From Mesoflavibacter sp. (GTDB lineage Bacteria; Pseudomonadota; Alphaproteobacteria; UBA8366; Aestuariispiraceae): a DNA stretch of 64,000 nucleotides. How positions within the stretch are numbered: the first letter of the stretch is position 1; the number at the start of each line of letters is the position of its first letter. The position numbers and the translations under genes were made by a program. The notes beneath the pieces were generated by a model. It was not told the DNA's origin, did not search any database, and saw only the letters and a program-made list of their open reading frames with translations. Location of the stretch: positions 1-64,000 of the forward strand of contig CP051228.1 in the NCBI GenBank assembly GCA_017792345.1, in the 5' to 3' direction. Shown here in pieces: positions 27,096 through 36,387 of this stretch.

Positions 27096-28232
27096 ATGCA
27101 CGATTTGATACCCGACCGTTCCAAACTTCGCATGCGGCGTGCCGCTGCCGTGCTGGGCCTGTCCGCCGTTCTGCTAGGCGCGACCGCCCTGACCGCGACG
27201 GCGCAGCAGGCCTATTTCCGGGGTGAGGCGGAACCGGACGCATCGGTCATCGTAAATCTTTCCGTGATCGATCGGTTGACGAGCGGCGGTCAGGCCCCGT
27301 CGGCCATGAGCCCGGCGCCGGGCAATCCGATGCCGCTGACGCTTCCGACCCGACCCGCCGCGCCGCAGGTGCAGCCTGTCGTGCCGCAGGCCGCGGCACC
27401 GGCGAACGTCGCCCCGCCCCCCAGTGCGGCGCCGCAATCGACGCTTCTGGTCGACCCGTCCACAGGCGGTACCAAGCCTGCCGCGCCCGCCCCCACCGCG
27501 CCTGCGCCGACCGCACCGCCGCCGAAACCGGCCCTGGCGGAGCAGCCGGCACCGCTGCCCAAGCCGACGCCTGCGCCACCGCCGGCGACCGAAACCAATA
27601 CGGCGAGCATTCCCGCGCCGACGCCTGCGCCGAAACCGGCACCGGCCGCCGCACCGGCTCCCCCGCCACCGGCACCGCCCGCGCCCCAGGCCGAGACACC
27701 CCCCTTACCGCCGACCCCGGCGCAGAGCGGCAGCGATATAACGCCTCCGCCGCCTCCGCCCGCCGCTACAGCGGCACCGGAACCGGCCCCTGCGCCCGCG
27801 CCGCCTCCGGCCCCGGCTCCTGCCGCCCCGGCGGAAACGGAGAGCGCCACCGAGACGCCGCAAGTTGCATCCGTCGATCTGACCGCCGTCGACCGGGCCG
27901 GTGTCGAAACCAACAACGACGGCATCAGCGTCCTGTTCACCAAGGATTCCCAGGATCTGCCCAAGGCGGCGGAAGACGCGCTGACGGAACTGGCCCAACG
28001 GGTGAAGGCCAATGAGGCGATTACCGTCAAGCTTTTGGGTTATTCGGAGCCGATCGGCGAAGCACAGAGCAAGCCGCGCCGTCTGGCCCTGTTCCGCGCT
28101 CTGGCCGTCCGGACGTTCCTGTTGAAGCAGGGCATCGATAGCCGCCGCATGACCGTCCAGGCGCTCGGCACCAAGGATCCGTTCGAGGGCCGGGCTCCGA
28201 ACCGGGTCGATCTGATCGTCGCGGAGAACTGA
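27096..28232 (+). CDS. Proline-rich OmpA-family envelope protein
   Basis: About 378 aa from M at 27096; another start at 27132 is possible. A signal peptide ends near TATAQQ. Residues about 65-255 are a Pro/Ala-rich linker (PAPTPAPKPAP-type), then comes an OmpA-like peptidoglycan-binding domain (GISVLFTKDSQDLPKAAEDAL ... LGTKDPFEGRAPNRVDLIV). It likely sits in the periplasm or outer membrane and binds murein. It is followed by a MotA/TolQ-like and a MotB-like gene, with which it probably forms one operon. Confidence 0.8.
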   Translation: MHDLIPDRSKLRMRRAAAVLGLSAVLLGATALTATAQQAYFRGEAEPDASVIVNLSVIDRLTSGGQAPSAMSPAPGNPMPLTLPTRPAAPQVQPVVPQAAAPANVAPPPSAAPQSTLLVDPSTGGTKPAAPAPTAPAPTAPPPKPALAEQPAPLPKPTPAPPPATETNTASIPAPTPAPKPAPAAAPAPPPPAPPAPQAETPPLPPTPAQSGSDITPPPPPPAATAAPEPAPAPAPPPAPAPAAPAETESATETPQVASVDLTAVDRAGVETNNDGISVLFTKDSQDLPKAAEDALTELAQRVKANEAITVKLLGYSEPIGEAQSKPRRLALFRALAVRTFLLKQGIDSRRMTVQALGTKDPFEGRAPNRVDLIVAEN

Positions 28233-28292
28233 TCCGCCCCCGCCGCCCAGACTTCCGAATAACGCATAGAGCCGAAAGCGAGACCGAAGGCC

Positions 28293-29438
28293 ATGAGTAC
28301 ACCGACGCCGTTTCTGTTGAGAATGGGCATCTTCCTGGTACTCGTCGTCATCGGCTGTTTTCTGATTTACCCGGCCCTTGAACACGCCTTCCTGGCCAAT
28401 GCGGTGATCAACGGCGTCATTCTGGGTGTCCTGCTGATCGGGATCGTCCACGCATTCCGTACCGTCGCCAGCCTCTATGCCGAAATGGGCTGGATTCAGC
28501 GCTTCCGGCTCAGCTACGAAGGCGGCTATCAGACCAGCGAACGCGCGCCGCGCCTGATGGCGTCGGCCGCGACCATGCTGTCGAAGCGCAGCGAACGCGG
28601 GCAATTGCACATTTCGGCCGGCGGGATGCAGACCATTCTGGACGGCGTCGCCACGCGCCTGGACGAAAGTCGTGAGACCGGCCGCTACATGGTTGGTTTG
28701 CTGGTCTTCCTGGGCCTGCTCGGTACCTTCTGGGGACTGCTGGAGACGGTGCGCAGCGTCGGCGGTGTGATCTCCGGCCTGGACCTGGGCACCGACAATG
28801 TCGCGGGTGCATTCGAAAACCTGAAACAGGGCCTGCAGACCCCGTTGGGCGGCATGGGCACGGCGTTCTCATCCTCGCTGTTCGGCCTCGCCGGGTCGCT
28901 GATGCTCGGTTTCCTGGCGCTGCAGGCCGGTCAGGCGCAGAACCGGTTCTATAACGAGCTGGAAGAATGGCTGTCCGGTCTGACGCGGCTGGGCAGCGGC
29001 TCCATCGGCGGCGACGGCGATCAGTCGGTTCCGGCCTATATCCAGGCCCTGCTGGAACAAACCGCCGACAGTCTGGAAAGCCTGCAGCGGACCATGGCGC
29101 GGGCCGAGGAAAACCGGCTGTCGTCGCAGAATGATTTCTCGCAGTTGAACGATAAGCTCTCGGTCCTGGTCGACACGATGCGCACCGAACACGACCTGAT
29201 GATGCGTCTCGCCGAGGGTCAGAAAGGCCTGCGCGACGCGCTGACCAAAGTGGCGGAAGGCTCAAAATCCGCTGGCGGCGAGGAAGCGACCCGCGCCCTT
29301 AAGCATATCGATCAGAACCTCGTCCGCATGATCGAAGAAAATGCCCGCGGCCGCGCCGAAACGGTCCAGGAACTGCGCAGCGAATTGCGTATTCTCGCCC
29401 GCACGGTCGCGGCCCTGCGTGAGGGCGGCAATGGCTGA
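28293..29438 (+). CDS. MotA/TolQ/ExbB-type proton channel protein
   Basis: A 381-aa inner-membrane protein with helices at about 10-30, 36-55, 130-155 (GLLVFLGLLGTFWGLLETV) and 190-215 (GTAFSSSLFGLAGSLMLGFLA), matching the channel domain of the MotA/TolQ family. Residues about 230-381 are a cytoplasmic coiled coil. It is followed by a MotB-like gene, so the two should form a proton-driven stator-like complex. This is not flagellar MotA: no flagellar gene is nearby. Confidence 0.85.
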   Translation: MSTPTPFLLRMGIFLVLVVIGCFLIYPALEHAFLANAVINGVILGVLLIGIVHAFRTVASLYAEMGWIQRFRLSYEGGYQTSERAPRLMASAATMLSKRSERGQLHISAGGMQTILDGVATRLDESRETGRYMVGLLVFLGLLGTFWGLLETVRSVGGVISGLDLGTDNVAGAFENLKQGLQTPLGGMGTAFSSSLFGLAGSLMLGFLALQAGQAQNRFYNELEEWLSGLTRLGSGSIGGDGDQSVPAYIQALLEQTADSLESLQRTMARAEENRLSSQNDFSQLNDKLSVLVDTMRTEHDLMMRLAEGQKGLRDALTKVAEGSKSAGGEEATRALKHIDQNLVRMIEENARGRAETVQELRSELRILARTVAALREGGNG

Positions 29439-29478
29439 CACCCTCTCCGTCGCCGGCGCATTGGGGGCGAACTGACCG

Positions 29479-30795
29479 ATGGCACTCGCGCGCCGGCAAC
29501 GCAGCAATCAGGATATCTGGCCGGGCTTCGTCGACGCCCTGGCATCGCTGCTGATGGTGATCATCTTCCTGTTGATGATCTTCGTCGTATCCCAGCTTTA
29601 TCTGAACGAGGAAATCGTCGGCCGCGACAAGGCGCTGGAGCGCCTGCAAGGCCGCGTCGCCGAACTGGCCGACATGCTGGCGCTGGAGCGGGAATCCGCG
29701 GCGGAGCTGCGCACCAATCTGGGTAATGTCACCGAACAGCTTCGCGCCTCCCTCACCCGCCAGGATGAGCTGGAGTCCCAGATATTCGAACTGCGCGGCG
29801 AAAATGCGTCCCTCGCCGCCGAACTGGATGCCGCGCGGTCGGAGAACAGCGATCTGTTGAGCCGCCTGACCATCGCCCAGGACGACAATGAAACCCGCCA
29901 GCAGCGGATCGCCGATCTGGAAACCGAACTGGAAGAAGCGCAAGGCCGGATCGCGGGCCTGGAAGAGACCCGCGACAAGGTCTCCAAGGATCTGGAAGAC
30001 GCCTACAAGGTCATCGCCGCCGATCAGGAGCGGATCATGACCCAATTGGGTGAGCTTGCGAAGCTGGAGCGGGAGATCCAGGCGCTGATCTCCCTGCGCG
30101 ATGAATTGCAGGGCCGCCTTGCCGACGAAGCGCTGGCACTCGACGAGAGCGAGAAAGACCTGATCGCGGCGCGGGCGGAAACCGCGCTGCTGAACGATCA
30201 AATCCAGGCGCTGAACGATCAGATCGCCGAACTGAATTCACTGTTGGAAACCTACGAGGCGCGAGACAAGGCGCAACAGACCCAGATCGTCGATCTGGGC
30301 AAGCGTCTGAACGTCGCTCTGGCCGGCAAGGTGCAGGAACTGGCGCGCTATCGGTCGGAATTCTTCGGCAAGCTGCGCGAAATCCTGGGCAACCGCAGCG
30401 ACATCCGCATCGTCGGCGACCGCTTCGTCTTCCAATCGGAAGTCCTGTTCGAGAAGGGCGCGGCCGAACTGGGCCCGGCAGGCAAGTTCCAATTGATCGA
30501 TTTCGCCAATACCCTGAACGAGATCGCCGGACGCATCCCCGATGACATCGACTGGGTGCTGCAGGTCAACGGCCATACCGACCGCGACCCGATCAATACC
30601 GCGCAATTCCCGTCCAACTGGGAATTGTCCACGGCGCGGGCGATCTCGGTGGTGAAATTCCTGGAAAGCCGGGGCGTCGATCCGCAGCGCATGTCCGCCG
30701 CAGGCTTCGCGGAATACCAGCCGCTGGATCAGGGCAGTTCCCCGGCCGCCTACACGCGCAACCGCCGCATCGAAATGAAGTTTACCAACCGCTGA
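29479..30795 (+). CDS. MotB/TolR-like coiled-coil protein with OmpA domain
   Basis: 438 aa. A short N-terminus is followed by one membrane helix with the ion-carrying Asp at residue 19 (FVDALASLLMVIIFLLMIF), as in MotB, TolR and ExbD. Residues about 45-290 are a very long coiled coil. The C-terminal OmpA-like domain (about 300-438; QVNGHTDRDP and AGFAEYQPLD) should bind peptidoglycan. With the channel gene before it, this is a stator-like pair with an unusually long periplasmic arm. The physiological job is not known to me. Confidence 0.88.
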   Translation: MALARRQRSNQDIWPGFVDALASLLMVIIFLLMIFVVSQLYLNEEIVGRDKALERLQGRVAELADMLALERESAAELRTNLGNVTEQLRASLTRQDELESQIFELRGENASLAAELDAARSENSDLLSRLTIAQDDNETRQQRIADLETELEEAQGRIAGLEETRDKVSKDLEDAYKVIAADQERIMTQLGELAKLEREIQALISLRDELQGRLADEALALDESEKDLIAARAETALLNDQIQALNDQIAELNSLLETYEARDKAQQTQIVDLGKRLNVALAGKVQELARYRSEFFGKLREILGNRSDIRIVGDRFVFQSEVLFEKGAAELGPAGKFQLIDFANTLNEIAGRIPDDIDWVLQVNGHTDRDPINTAQFPSNWELSTARAISVVKFLESRGVDPQRMSAAGFAEYQPLDQGSSPAAYTRNRRIEMKFTNR

Positions 30796-30803
30796 CCGGC
30801 CGG

Positions 30804-31730
30804 TCAGGCCAGCTTCCGGCTGGCGGGCAACTTGTCGAGCTGCGCGCGGATTTCATCGCCATGGGGCATGGCCGATTGCGCGCCTTCGCGGGTGCAACTC
30901 AGCCCCGCGCCGACCGAGGCCCAACGCAGGGCCTCATCGATCGCGACCCCATTGTCCAACGCGACCGCCAGATTGCCGACAAAGGCGTCGCCCGCCGCCG
31001 TCGTATCGACCGGGGAAATCGGCAGCCCTGGGACCGACCAGCCGCCATCCGGGCCGAAACACAGCAGGCCGGCCCCGCCAAGGGTCAGAATACAGGTCAG
31101 CCCATAGCGGCTGGCCAGCGCGCGCGGTACACGCGTCGCCTGTTCGACGTCCAGGCCGACCTCCGCCGCAACGGTTTGGCCTTCCAATTCGTTCACGACC
31201 AGGAAGTCGACGGACCGCAGCACCTCGTCCGGTACCATGCCTGCGGGCGCGACATTCAGGATGATCCGCGCCCCCCTTGCCTTGGCGCGTTTCACCAAGG
31301 TCCAGTTCTCGGCCGGCGTGACCTCCATCTGCATCATCAGAAGCGTCTTGTCGGTCAGCAGCGCATCCGGCACCTGATCGGCACGGGCGCGCAGGTTGGC
31401 CCCCGCGCCGACGACAATGCTGTTCTCGCCGCTGTCGTCGACCCAGATCGTGGCGCAGCCGGTATGTTCGTCCTCCGCCTCGCCGACGCCGGAAACGTCG
31501 ACCCCCTGCTCGTTCAGCAGATCCAGCGCGAAGGTGCCGAAATTGTCGTTGCCCACCATCCCGATCAGGCGCACCTGATCGCCTGCCCGCGCGGCAGCCA
31601 GCGCCTGGTTCGCGCCCTTGCCCCCAGGCGTCATCAAATAGTCGCCGGACAAAAGCGTTTCACCCGGGCGCGGCAGACGGCCGACCCGCATTTCGATGTC
31701 GATATTGACGGATCCGAAGACGACGATCAC
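30804..31730 (-). CDS. rbsK: Ribokinase (PfkB family)
   Basis: Phosphorylates D-ribose at O5. 308 aa with the PfkB N-terminal glycine motif GGKGANQALAAARAG and the C-terminal signature DTTAAGDAFVGNLA holding the catalytic Asp. No ribose transporter lies next to it, so it may serve nucleoside salvage. It converges on the coiled-coil MotB-like gene with eight bases between stops. Confidence 0.88.
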   Translation of the reverse strand: MIVVFGSVNIDIEMRVGRLPRPGETLLSGDYLMTPGGKGANQALAAARAGDQVRLIGMVGNDNFGTFALDLLNEQGVDVSGVGEAEDEHTGCATIWVDDSGENSIVVGAGANLRARADQVPDALLTDKTLLMMQMEVTPAENWTLVKRAKARGARIILNVAPAGMVPDEVLRSVDFLVVNELEGQTVAAEVGLDVEQATRVPRALASRYGLTCILTLGGAGLLCFGPDGGWSVPGLPISPVDTTAAGDAFVGNLAVALDNGVAIDEALRWASVGAGLSCTREGAQSAMPHGDEIRAQLDKLPASRKLA

Positions 31731-31970
31731 GTCCCGGCCTCCCCCGTTCTTGATTTATCGCCGCTCCTCACATCGGCGTTGGTTTAGAAGTACTTGATTC
31801 CGCGATCCGGGGAAAGAGAGGTTTCCGACGCACCATCGGGACACCTCTTCCCGGGGGGCGGGTTGCCGCGCCGGGGCCCGCGGGTGTAGTGTGCGCGCCT
31901 TGTGATCACATTCGCGGGGCCCCCACGCGGTATTGCCGCCTCCCCGCCGCGAACTTTCAGGATTGAGACG

Positions 31971-33353
31971 ATGGCCGACCGCTTGAATTCCCCCGCTGCC
32001 CGCGACGTGAAATTCGTCATGCATCCCTACACAAACATGGAGAAGCACAAGGAATCCGGCCCGCTGATCGTCGAAAAGGCGTCCGGCGTCTGGGTTACGG
32101 ACGATTCCGGCAAGCGCTATATCGAAGGCATGGCCGGCCTGTGGTGCACGTCGCTCGGCTTCGGGGAAGAACGCCTGATCGAGGCGGCGGCGAAGCAGAT
32201 GCGCGAGCTGCCCTATTATCATCTGTTCACGCACAAAACCCACAACCCGGCCATCGACCTGGCGGAAAAGCTGTGCGGCATGGCGCCGGGCAATATGGGC
32301 CAGGTGTTCTTCGCCAATTCCGGATCGGAAGCGAACGACACGGCGATCAAGCTGATCTGGTACTACAACAACGCCGTTGGCCGGCCGGAGAAAAAGAAGA
32401 TCCTGGCCCGTCTGAAGGGCTATCACGGCGTCACGGTCGCGGCGGCCAGTCTGACCGGCCTGCCCTACAATCATAAAGATTTCGATCTGCCGATCGCCAA
32501 TGTCGGTCATGTCGACTGCCCGCACTATTACCGCTATGGCGAAGAGGGCGAAACCGAAGAAGAATTCGCGACGCGCCTGGCCGAAAACCTGGAGAAGCGC
32601 ATTCTCGAAGAAGGTCCCGACACGGTCGCGGCCTTCTTTGCGGAGCCGATCATGGGCGCGGGCGGGGTCATCCTGCCGCCGAAGACCTATTTCCAGAAGA
32701 TCCAGCCCGTTCTGAAGAAATACGACGTGCTGCTGGTCGCCGACGAGGTGATCTGCGGGTTCGGCCGGACCGGCAACATGTTCGGCTGCGAAACTTTCGG
32801 GATCGAGCCGGACATGGTCACGGTCGCCAAGGCCCTGTCTTCCGCCTATCTGCCGATTTCCGCGCTGATGGTCAGCCAGGACATCGCCGATGCCGTGTCC
32901 AAGAACTCCGGCAAGATCGGCACTTTCGGCCATGGCTATACCTATTCCGGCCATCCGGCGGCGGTTGCCGTCGCGCTGGAAACCCTGAAGATTTATGAGG
33001 AACGCGACATCTTGGCCCATGTCCGCGAAGTCGGTCCGCATATGCAGGCCCGCCTGCGCGAATTCCAGGATCACCCGATGGTTGGCGAAGTGCGCGGCAC
33101 GGGCCTGATCGGCGCGGTCGAGACCGTTGCCGACAAGGCCACCAAGCGCAGCTTCGATCCGTCGCTGGCCGTCGGCCCGAAACTGATGATGGCGGCCCAG
33201 CAGAACGGCGTGATCCTGCGCGCAACCCCGGGTGACGCCATCGCTTTCTCGCCGCCGCTGATCATCACCAAATCGGAAATCGATCAGATGGTCGACGGAT
33301 TCGCCAAGGCGCTGGAACAGGTTCATGCCGATCTGAACAAGGCCGCGGCGTAA
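31971..33353 (+). CDS. Class III PLP aminotransferase (polyamine/omega-amino acid type)
   Basis: 460 aa from MADRLNSPAA at 31971. The fold-type I marks are present: NSGSEANDTAIKL, GYHGVTVAAASLTG, VADEVICGFGRTG and the PLP lysine in TVAKALSSAYLPISA. The length and sequence resemble putrescine/beta-alanine:pyruvate aminotransferases (SpuC-like). A polyamine-type ABC importer lies 3 kb downstream on the same strand, so use of imported polyamines is likely but inferred. Confidence 0.85.
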   Translation: MADRLNSPAARDVKFVMHPYTNMEKHKESGPLIVEKASGVWVTDDSGKRYIEGMAGLWCTSLGFGEERLIEAAAKQMRELPYYHLFTHKTHNPAIDLAEKLCGMAPGNMGQVFFANSGSEANDTAIKLIWYYNNAVGRPEKKKILARLKGYHGVTVAAASLTGLPYNHKDFDLPIANVGHVDCPHYYRYGEEGETEEEFATRLAENLEKRILEEGPDTVAAFFAEPIMGAGGVILPPKTYFQKIQPVLKKYDVLLVADEVICGFGRTGNMFGCETFGIEPDMVTVAKALSSAYLPISALMVSQDIADAVSKNSGKIGTFGHGYTYSGHPAAVAVALETLKIYEERDILAHVREVGPHMQARLREFQDHPMVGEVRGTGLIGAVETVADKATKRSFDPSLAVGPKLMMAAQQNGVILRATPGDAIAFSPPLIITKSEIDQMVDGFAKALEQVHADLNKAAA

Positions 33354-33528
33354 CGCGTTTCCACACATCGGCCATATCCCAGGGGCGCGGCCGGCACCGC
33401 CGCGCCGCGCCCCTGCGACACCCTTACCCGGGGACATTTCCGGCCGCCTTGCCTAGTAATGCGCGCGGAACGGAATTAAACTATCTGGATGAGCTGCCAC
33501 GAGAAGCGGCCGGATGGAAAGGTGCCGA

Positions 33529-34740
33529 ATGGACTATGATGCTTTTTTCGGCGAGCGGCTGAACGCGCTGAAGGCGCGCGGCGATTACCGGATTTTCGCG
33601 GAACTGGAGCGCCGGGCCGGCGACTTCCCGTCAGCGCTGCTGCATGAAGACGGCGCGGCGGACGACGTAACCGTCTGGTGCTCGAACGACTATCTGGGCA
33701 TGGGTCAGAACCCCGACGTGATCGCCGAGATGGTGCGCGCGGTTCAGGCACACGGCGCCGGCGCCGGTGGGACGCGCAACATTTCCGGCACCAACCGGCT
33801 GCATGTCCAGTTGGAGCAGGAACTGGCAAGCCTGCATCAGAAGGAAGCGGCACTGATTTTCACGTCCGGCTATGTCGCGAACATGACGGTCCTGTCGACC
33901 CTCGCCCGCAACATTCCGGGCTGCATCGTCTATTCCGATGCCAAGAACCACAATTCGATGATCGAGGGCATTCGCCACTCCCGGTCGGACAAGCGGGTCT
34001 GGAAGCATAACGACCCTGCGGATCTGGAGCGGCTGATCCGCGAGGACGACCCCGACGCGCCGAAACTGGTCGCCTTCGAATCCGTCTATTCCATGGATGG
34101 CGACATCGCGCCGATTTCTGAGATTCTGGATATCTGCGAGCGGTACAACGCGATCAGCTATCTAGACGAGGTGCACGCGGTCGGCATGTATGGCAATACC
34201 GGCGCTGGCGTCGCCGAACGCGACGGTGTCATGGACCGGGTCGATATCCTGCAAGGGACACTGGCCAAGGCGTTCGGTGTCATCGGCGGATACATCGCCG
34301 CTTCCGCCAATCTGGTCGACTTCATCCGGTCCTTCGGCAACGGGTTCATTTTCACCACGGCCCTGCCCCCGGGTATCGCCGCCGCCGCCCGCAAGAGCAT
34401 CAGCATCGTGCGCCAGTCGCCCGACATGCGGGTCCGCCACCAGGAACGCGCTGCGGCGGTCAAGGCCTCCCTGCGCGCCGCCGGTCTGCCCGTCATGCCG
34501 TCCGAAACGCATATCGTCCCGGTTCTGGTCGGCAACCCGGTCGCCTGCCGCCGTGCGTCGGATCTGCTGATGGAACGGCACCGAATCTATGTCCAGCCGA
34601 TCAACTATCCGACCGTCGACCGGGGCACGGAACGCCTGCGGATCACCCCGACTCCCTTCCATGATGACGCCGCCATCCGACGCCTGACCGAGGCCCTGTT
34701 GGACATCTGGGGCGTGTTGGACCTGAAGCGCGCGGCCTGA
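33529..34740 (+). CDS. hemA: 5-aminolevulinate synthase
   Basis: Condenses glycine with succinyl-CoA to 5-aminolevulinate, the alphaproteobacterial (C4) route to haem. 403 aa from MDYDAFF at 33529 with GGAAAGG upstream. Marks are [48 protein letters not shown] and the PLP lysine in [13 protein letters not shown]. It is the main reason to place the organism in the alphaproteobacteria together with the divK and tol context. Confidence 0.96.
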   Translation: MDYDAFFGERLNALKARGDYRIFAELERRAGDFPSALLHEDGAADDVTVWCSNDYLGMGQNPDVIAEMVRAVQAHGAGAGGTRNISGTNRLHVQLEQELASLHQKEAALIFTSGYVANMTVLSTLARNIPGCIVYSDAKNHNSMIEGIRHSRSDKRVWKHNDPADLERLIREDDPDAPKLVAFESVYSMDGDIAPISEILDICERYNAISYLDEVHAVGMYGNTGAGVAERDGVMDRVDILQGTLAKAFGVIGGYIAASANLVDFIRSFGNGFIFTTALPPGIAAAARKSISIVRQSPDMRVRHQERAAAVKASLRAAGLPVMPSETHIVPVLVGNPVACRRASDLLMERHRIYVQPINYPTVDRGTERLRITPTPFHDDAAIRRLTEALLDIWGVLDLKRAA

Positions 34741-35204
34741 TTTTCTCCTGAATATCGGAGGGTTTGGCGACAGATCGTCGGTTTGAAGCCTGCCAATCCA
34801 TGCGCATCGCCGCCGCATGTCGCAATCTTTGCGAACTGCGTCGCACACGTAATAAGATTGAAAAAATTAGTTCTTTTCATTTTCGGGACGGTCGCGCTAC
34901 GCTTTGACCAAGCAGGGAGTTGGCACGCGTTTTAAAGCGAAGTCGACCCGGGTTACAGGGAATGCCAGGACAGTCGGAATGCCGACCGTCAGGGACGAAA
35001 CCGCCTTTGAGTACAAGAACTTGAATCTACCGCTTCGGCGGAACCAACGATCTGGCGGGATCGGAATGATCTGGGGGCAGGTTTGAGCTCAGCCAAACCA
35101 ACCGAATTTTCAGAATTGATGAACACGGCCCATGCGGCCGCACTCCCTTCTGCGCTGTTGTCGCGGATGGGACAGTCTATTGGGGCGAGGGGGTAATACC
35201 GGCC
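34741..35204. promoter_or_regulatory. Long spacer with a promoter candidate ahead of the ABC operon
   Basis: This 464-bp stretch holds no convincing gene; a 60-codon ORF at 34904-35086 has no good ribosome site. A small CTCC/GGAG hairpin with GTTT lies right after hemA. A promoter candidate is TTGCGA (34829-34834), 18-bp spacer, TAAGAT (34853-34858), followed by an AT-rich tract to about 34885. A long 5' leader of about 340 bases would result, leaving room for leader regulation, which I cannot otherwise show. Confidence 0.35.
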
Positions 35205-36299
35205 ATGGAACGAGACGACTACATCGTTCGGTTCGAGAACGTTCAGAAAAGCTATGACGGCGAGATACTGGTCGTTAAGAACTTCAATATCGATATCGAA
35301 CGGGGTGAGTTCCTGACGATGTTGGGCCCGTCGGGGTCCGGTAAGACGACCTGCCTGATGATGCTGGCCGGGTTCGAGCCGGCCACGCATGGCGAGATTT
35401 ATCTGAACGGTCAGCCGATCAACAATGTGCCGCCGCACAAGCGTGGCATCGGCATGGTGTTCCAGAACTATGCGCTGTTCCCGCATATGACGGTTGCGGA
35501 AAACCTGGCCTTTCCGCTGAAAGTCCGCGGCCTTTCCCGGGCCGATTGCGATGCCAAAGTGAAACGCGCATTGGAAATGGTGCGCCTGCCGCAGATGGGC
35601 GGCCGCCGTCCGGCGCAATTGTCCGGCGGTCAGCAGCAGCGCGTCGCCGTTGCGCGCGCCCTGGTCTTCGAGCCGGAACTGGTTCTGATGGACGAGCCGC
35701 TTGGCGCGCTGGATAAGAATCTGCGCGAGGAAATGCAGTTCGAGATCAAGCACATCCACGAAACCCTCGGGGTCTCGGTCGTCTACGTGACGCACGACCA
35801 GTCCGAAGCGCTGACCATGTCGAACCGCATCGCCGTATTCGACGACGGCATCGTGCAGCAGTTGGCGGCGCCGGAAGTTCTGTACGAACAGCCGGAGAAC
35901 GCCTTCGTCGCCTCCTTCATCGGCGAGAACAACCGCCTGATGGGAACCGTGACGGCGCTGAACGGCAGCACCGCGCAGGTCAAGCTGGACGGCGGCGGCG
36001 AGACGGTCGGCGCGCTGGCGATCAAATGCGGCGGTGTCGGCGAGCGTACGCAATTGTCGATCCGCCCCGAACGCGTGGTGATCGGTCAGGACGACGCCGA
36101 CAACAAGCTGAGCGGCAAGGTCGTCGAGCTGATCTATCTGGGCGATCACATCCGGTGCCGGATGCAGGTCGGAACCAGCGAGGAATTCGTCGTCAAGGTC
36201 CCCAACAGCCATGCGCATGCCGCGCTGAAGGTCGGTGAAGTGACGCCGATCGGCTGGGCGACCGACGATTGCCGGGCACTGGACGTGCTAGAGGCATAG
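35205..36299 (+). CDS. ABC transporter ATPase, PotA-like
   Basis: 364 aa. Walker A GPSGSGKTT (about residue 43), Q-loop FQNYALFPHMT, signature LSGGQQQRVAVARAL, Walker B VLMDEPLGALD and switch His VTHDQSEAL are all intact. A C-terminal TOBE domain (about 280-364) is present. It energises import with the two permeases and the binding protein downstream; the set is of the spermidine/putrescine type. Confidence 0.93.
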   Translation: MERDDYIVRFENVQKSYDGEILVVKNFNIDIERGEFLTMLGPSGSGKTTCLMMLAGFEPATHGEIYLNGQPINNVPPHKRGIGMVFQNYALFPHMTVAENLAFPLKVRGLSRADCDAKVKRALEMVRLPQMGGRRPAQLSGGQQQRVAVARALVFEPELVLMDEPLGALDKNLREEMQFEIKHIHETLGVSVVYVTHDQSEALTMSNRIAVFDDGIVQQLAAPEVLYEQPENAFVASFIGENNRLMGTVTALNGSTAQVKLDGGGETVGALAIKCGGVGERTQLSIRPERVVIGQDDADNKLSGKVVELIYLGDHIRCRMQVGTSEEFVVKVPNSHAHAALKVGEVTPIGWATDDCRALDVLEA

Positions 36300-36310
36300 A
36301 CCTTAGAGTT

Positions 36311-36342
36311 TTCGGAACCGTTTTGCCCGAGACGGTTCCGAA
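36311..36342 (+). other. Perfect 11-bp stem-loop between ATPase and binding-protein genes
   Basis: TTCGGAACCGT (36311-36321) pairs perfectly with ACGGTTCCGAA (36332-36342) around a 10-base loop. No T-run follows. Such hairpins in ABC operons often stabilise or separate segments of mRNA so that binding protein is made in excess. Confidence 0.55.
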
Positions 36343-36387
36343 CCGGAGATTCGGGCGTTTTGAAACAGGGAAATCAGGGAGTACGTC

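Noticed and set aside
27096-30795. Zorya-type defence (ZorA/ZorB)
   Set aside because: A channel plus an OmpA-domain partner is reminiscent, but no ZorC/D/E or helicase/nuclease gene follows, the coiled coil is in the B partner, and the setting is housekeeping.
34904-35086. 60-codon ORF between hemA and the ABC operon
   Set aside because: No ribosome site, no recognisable sequence, ends at random distance from the next gene.
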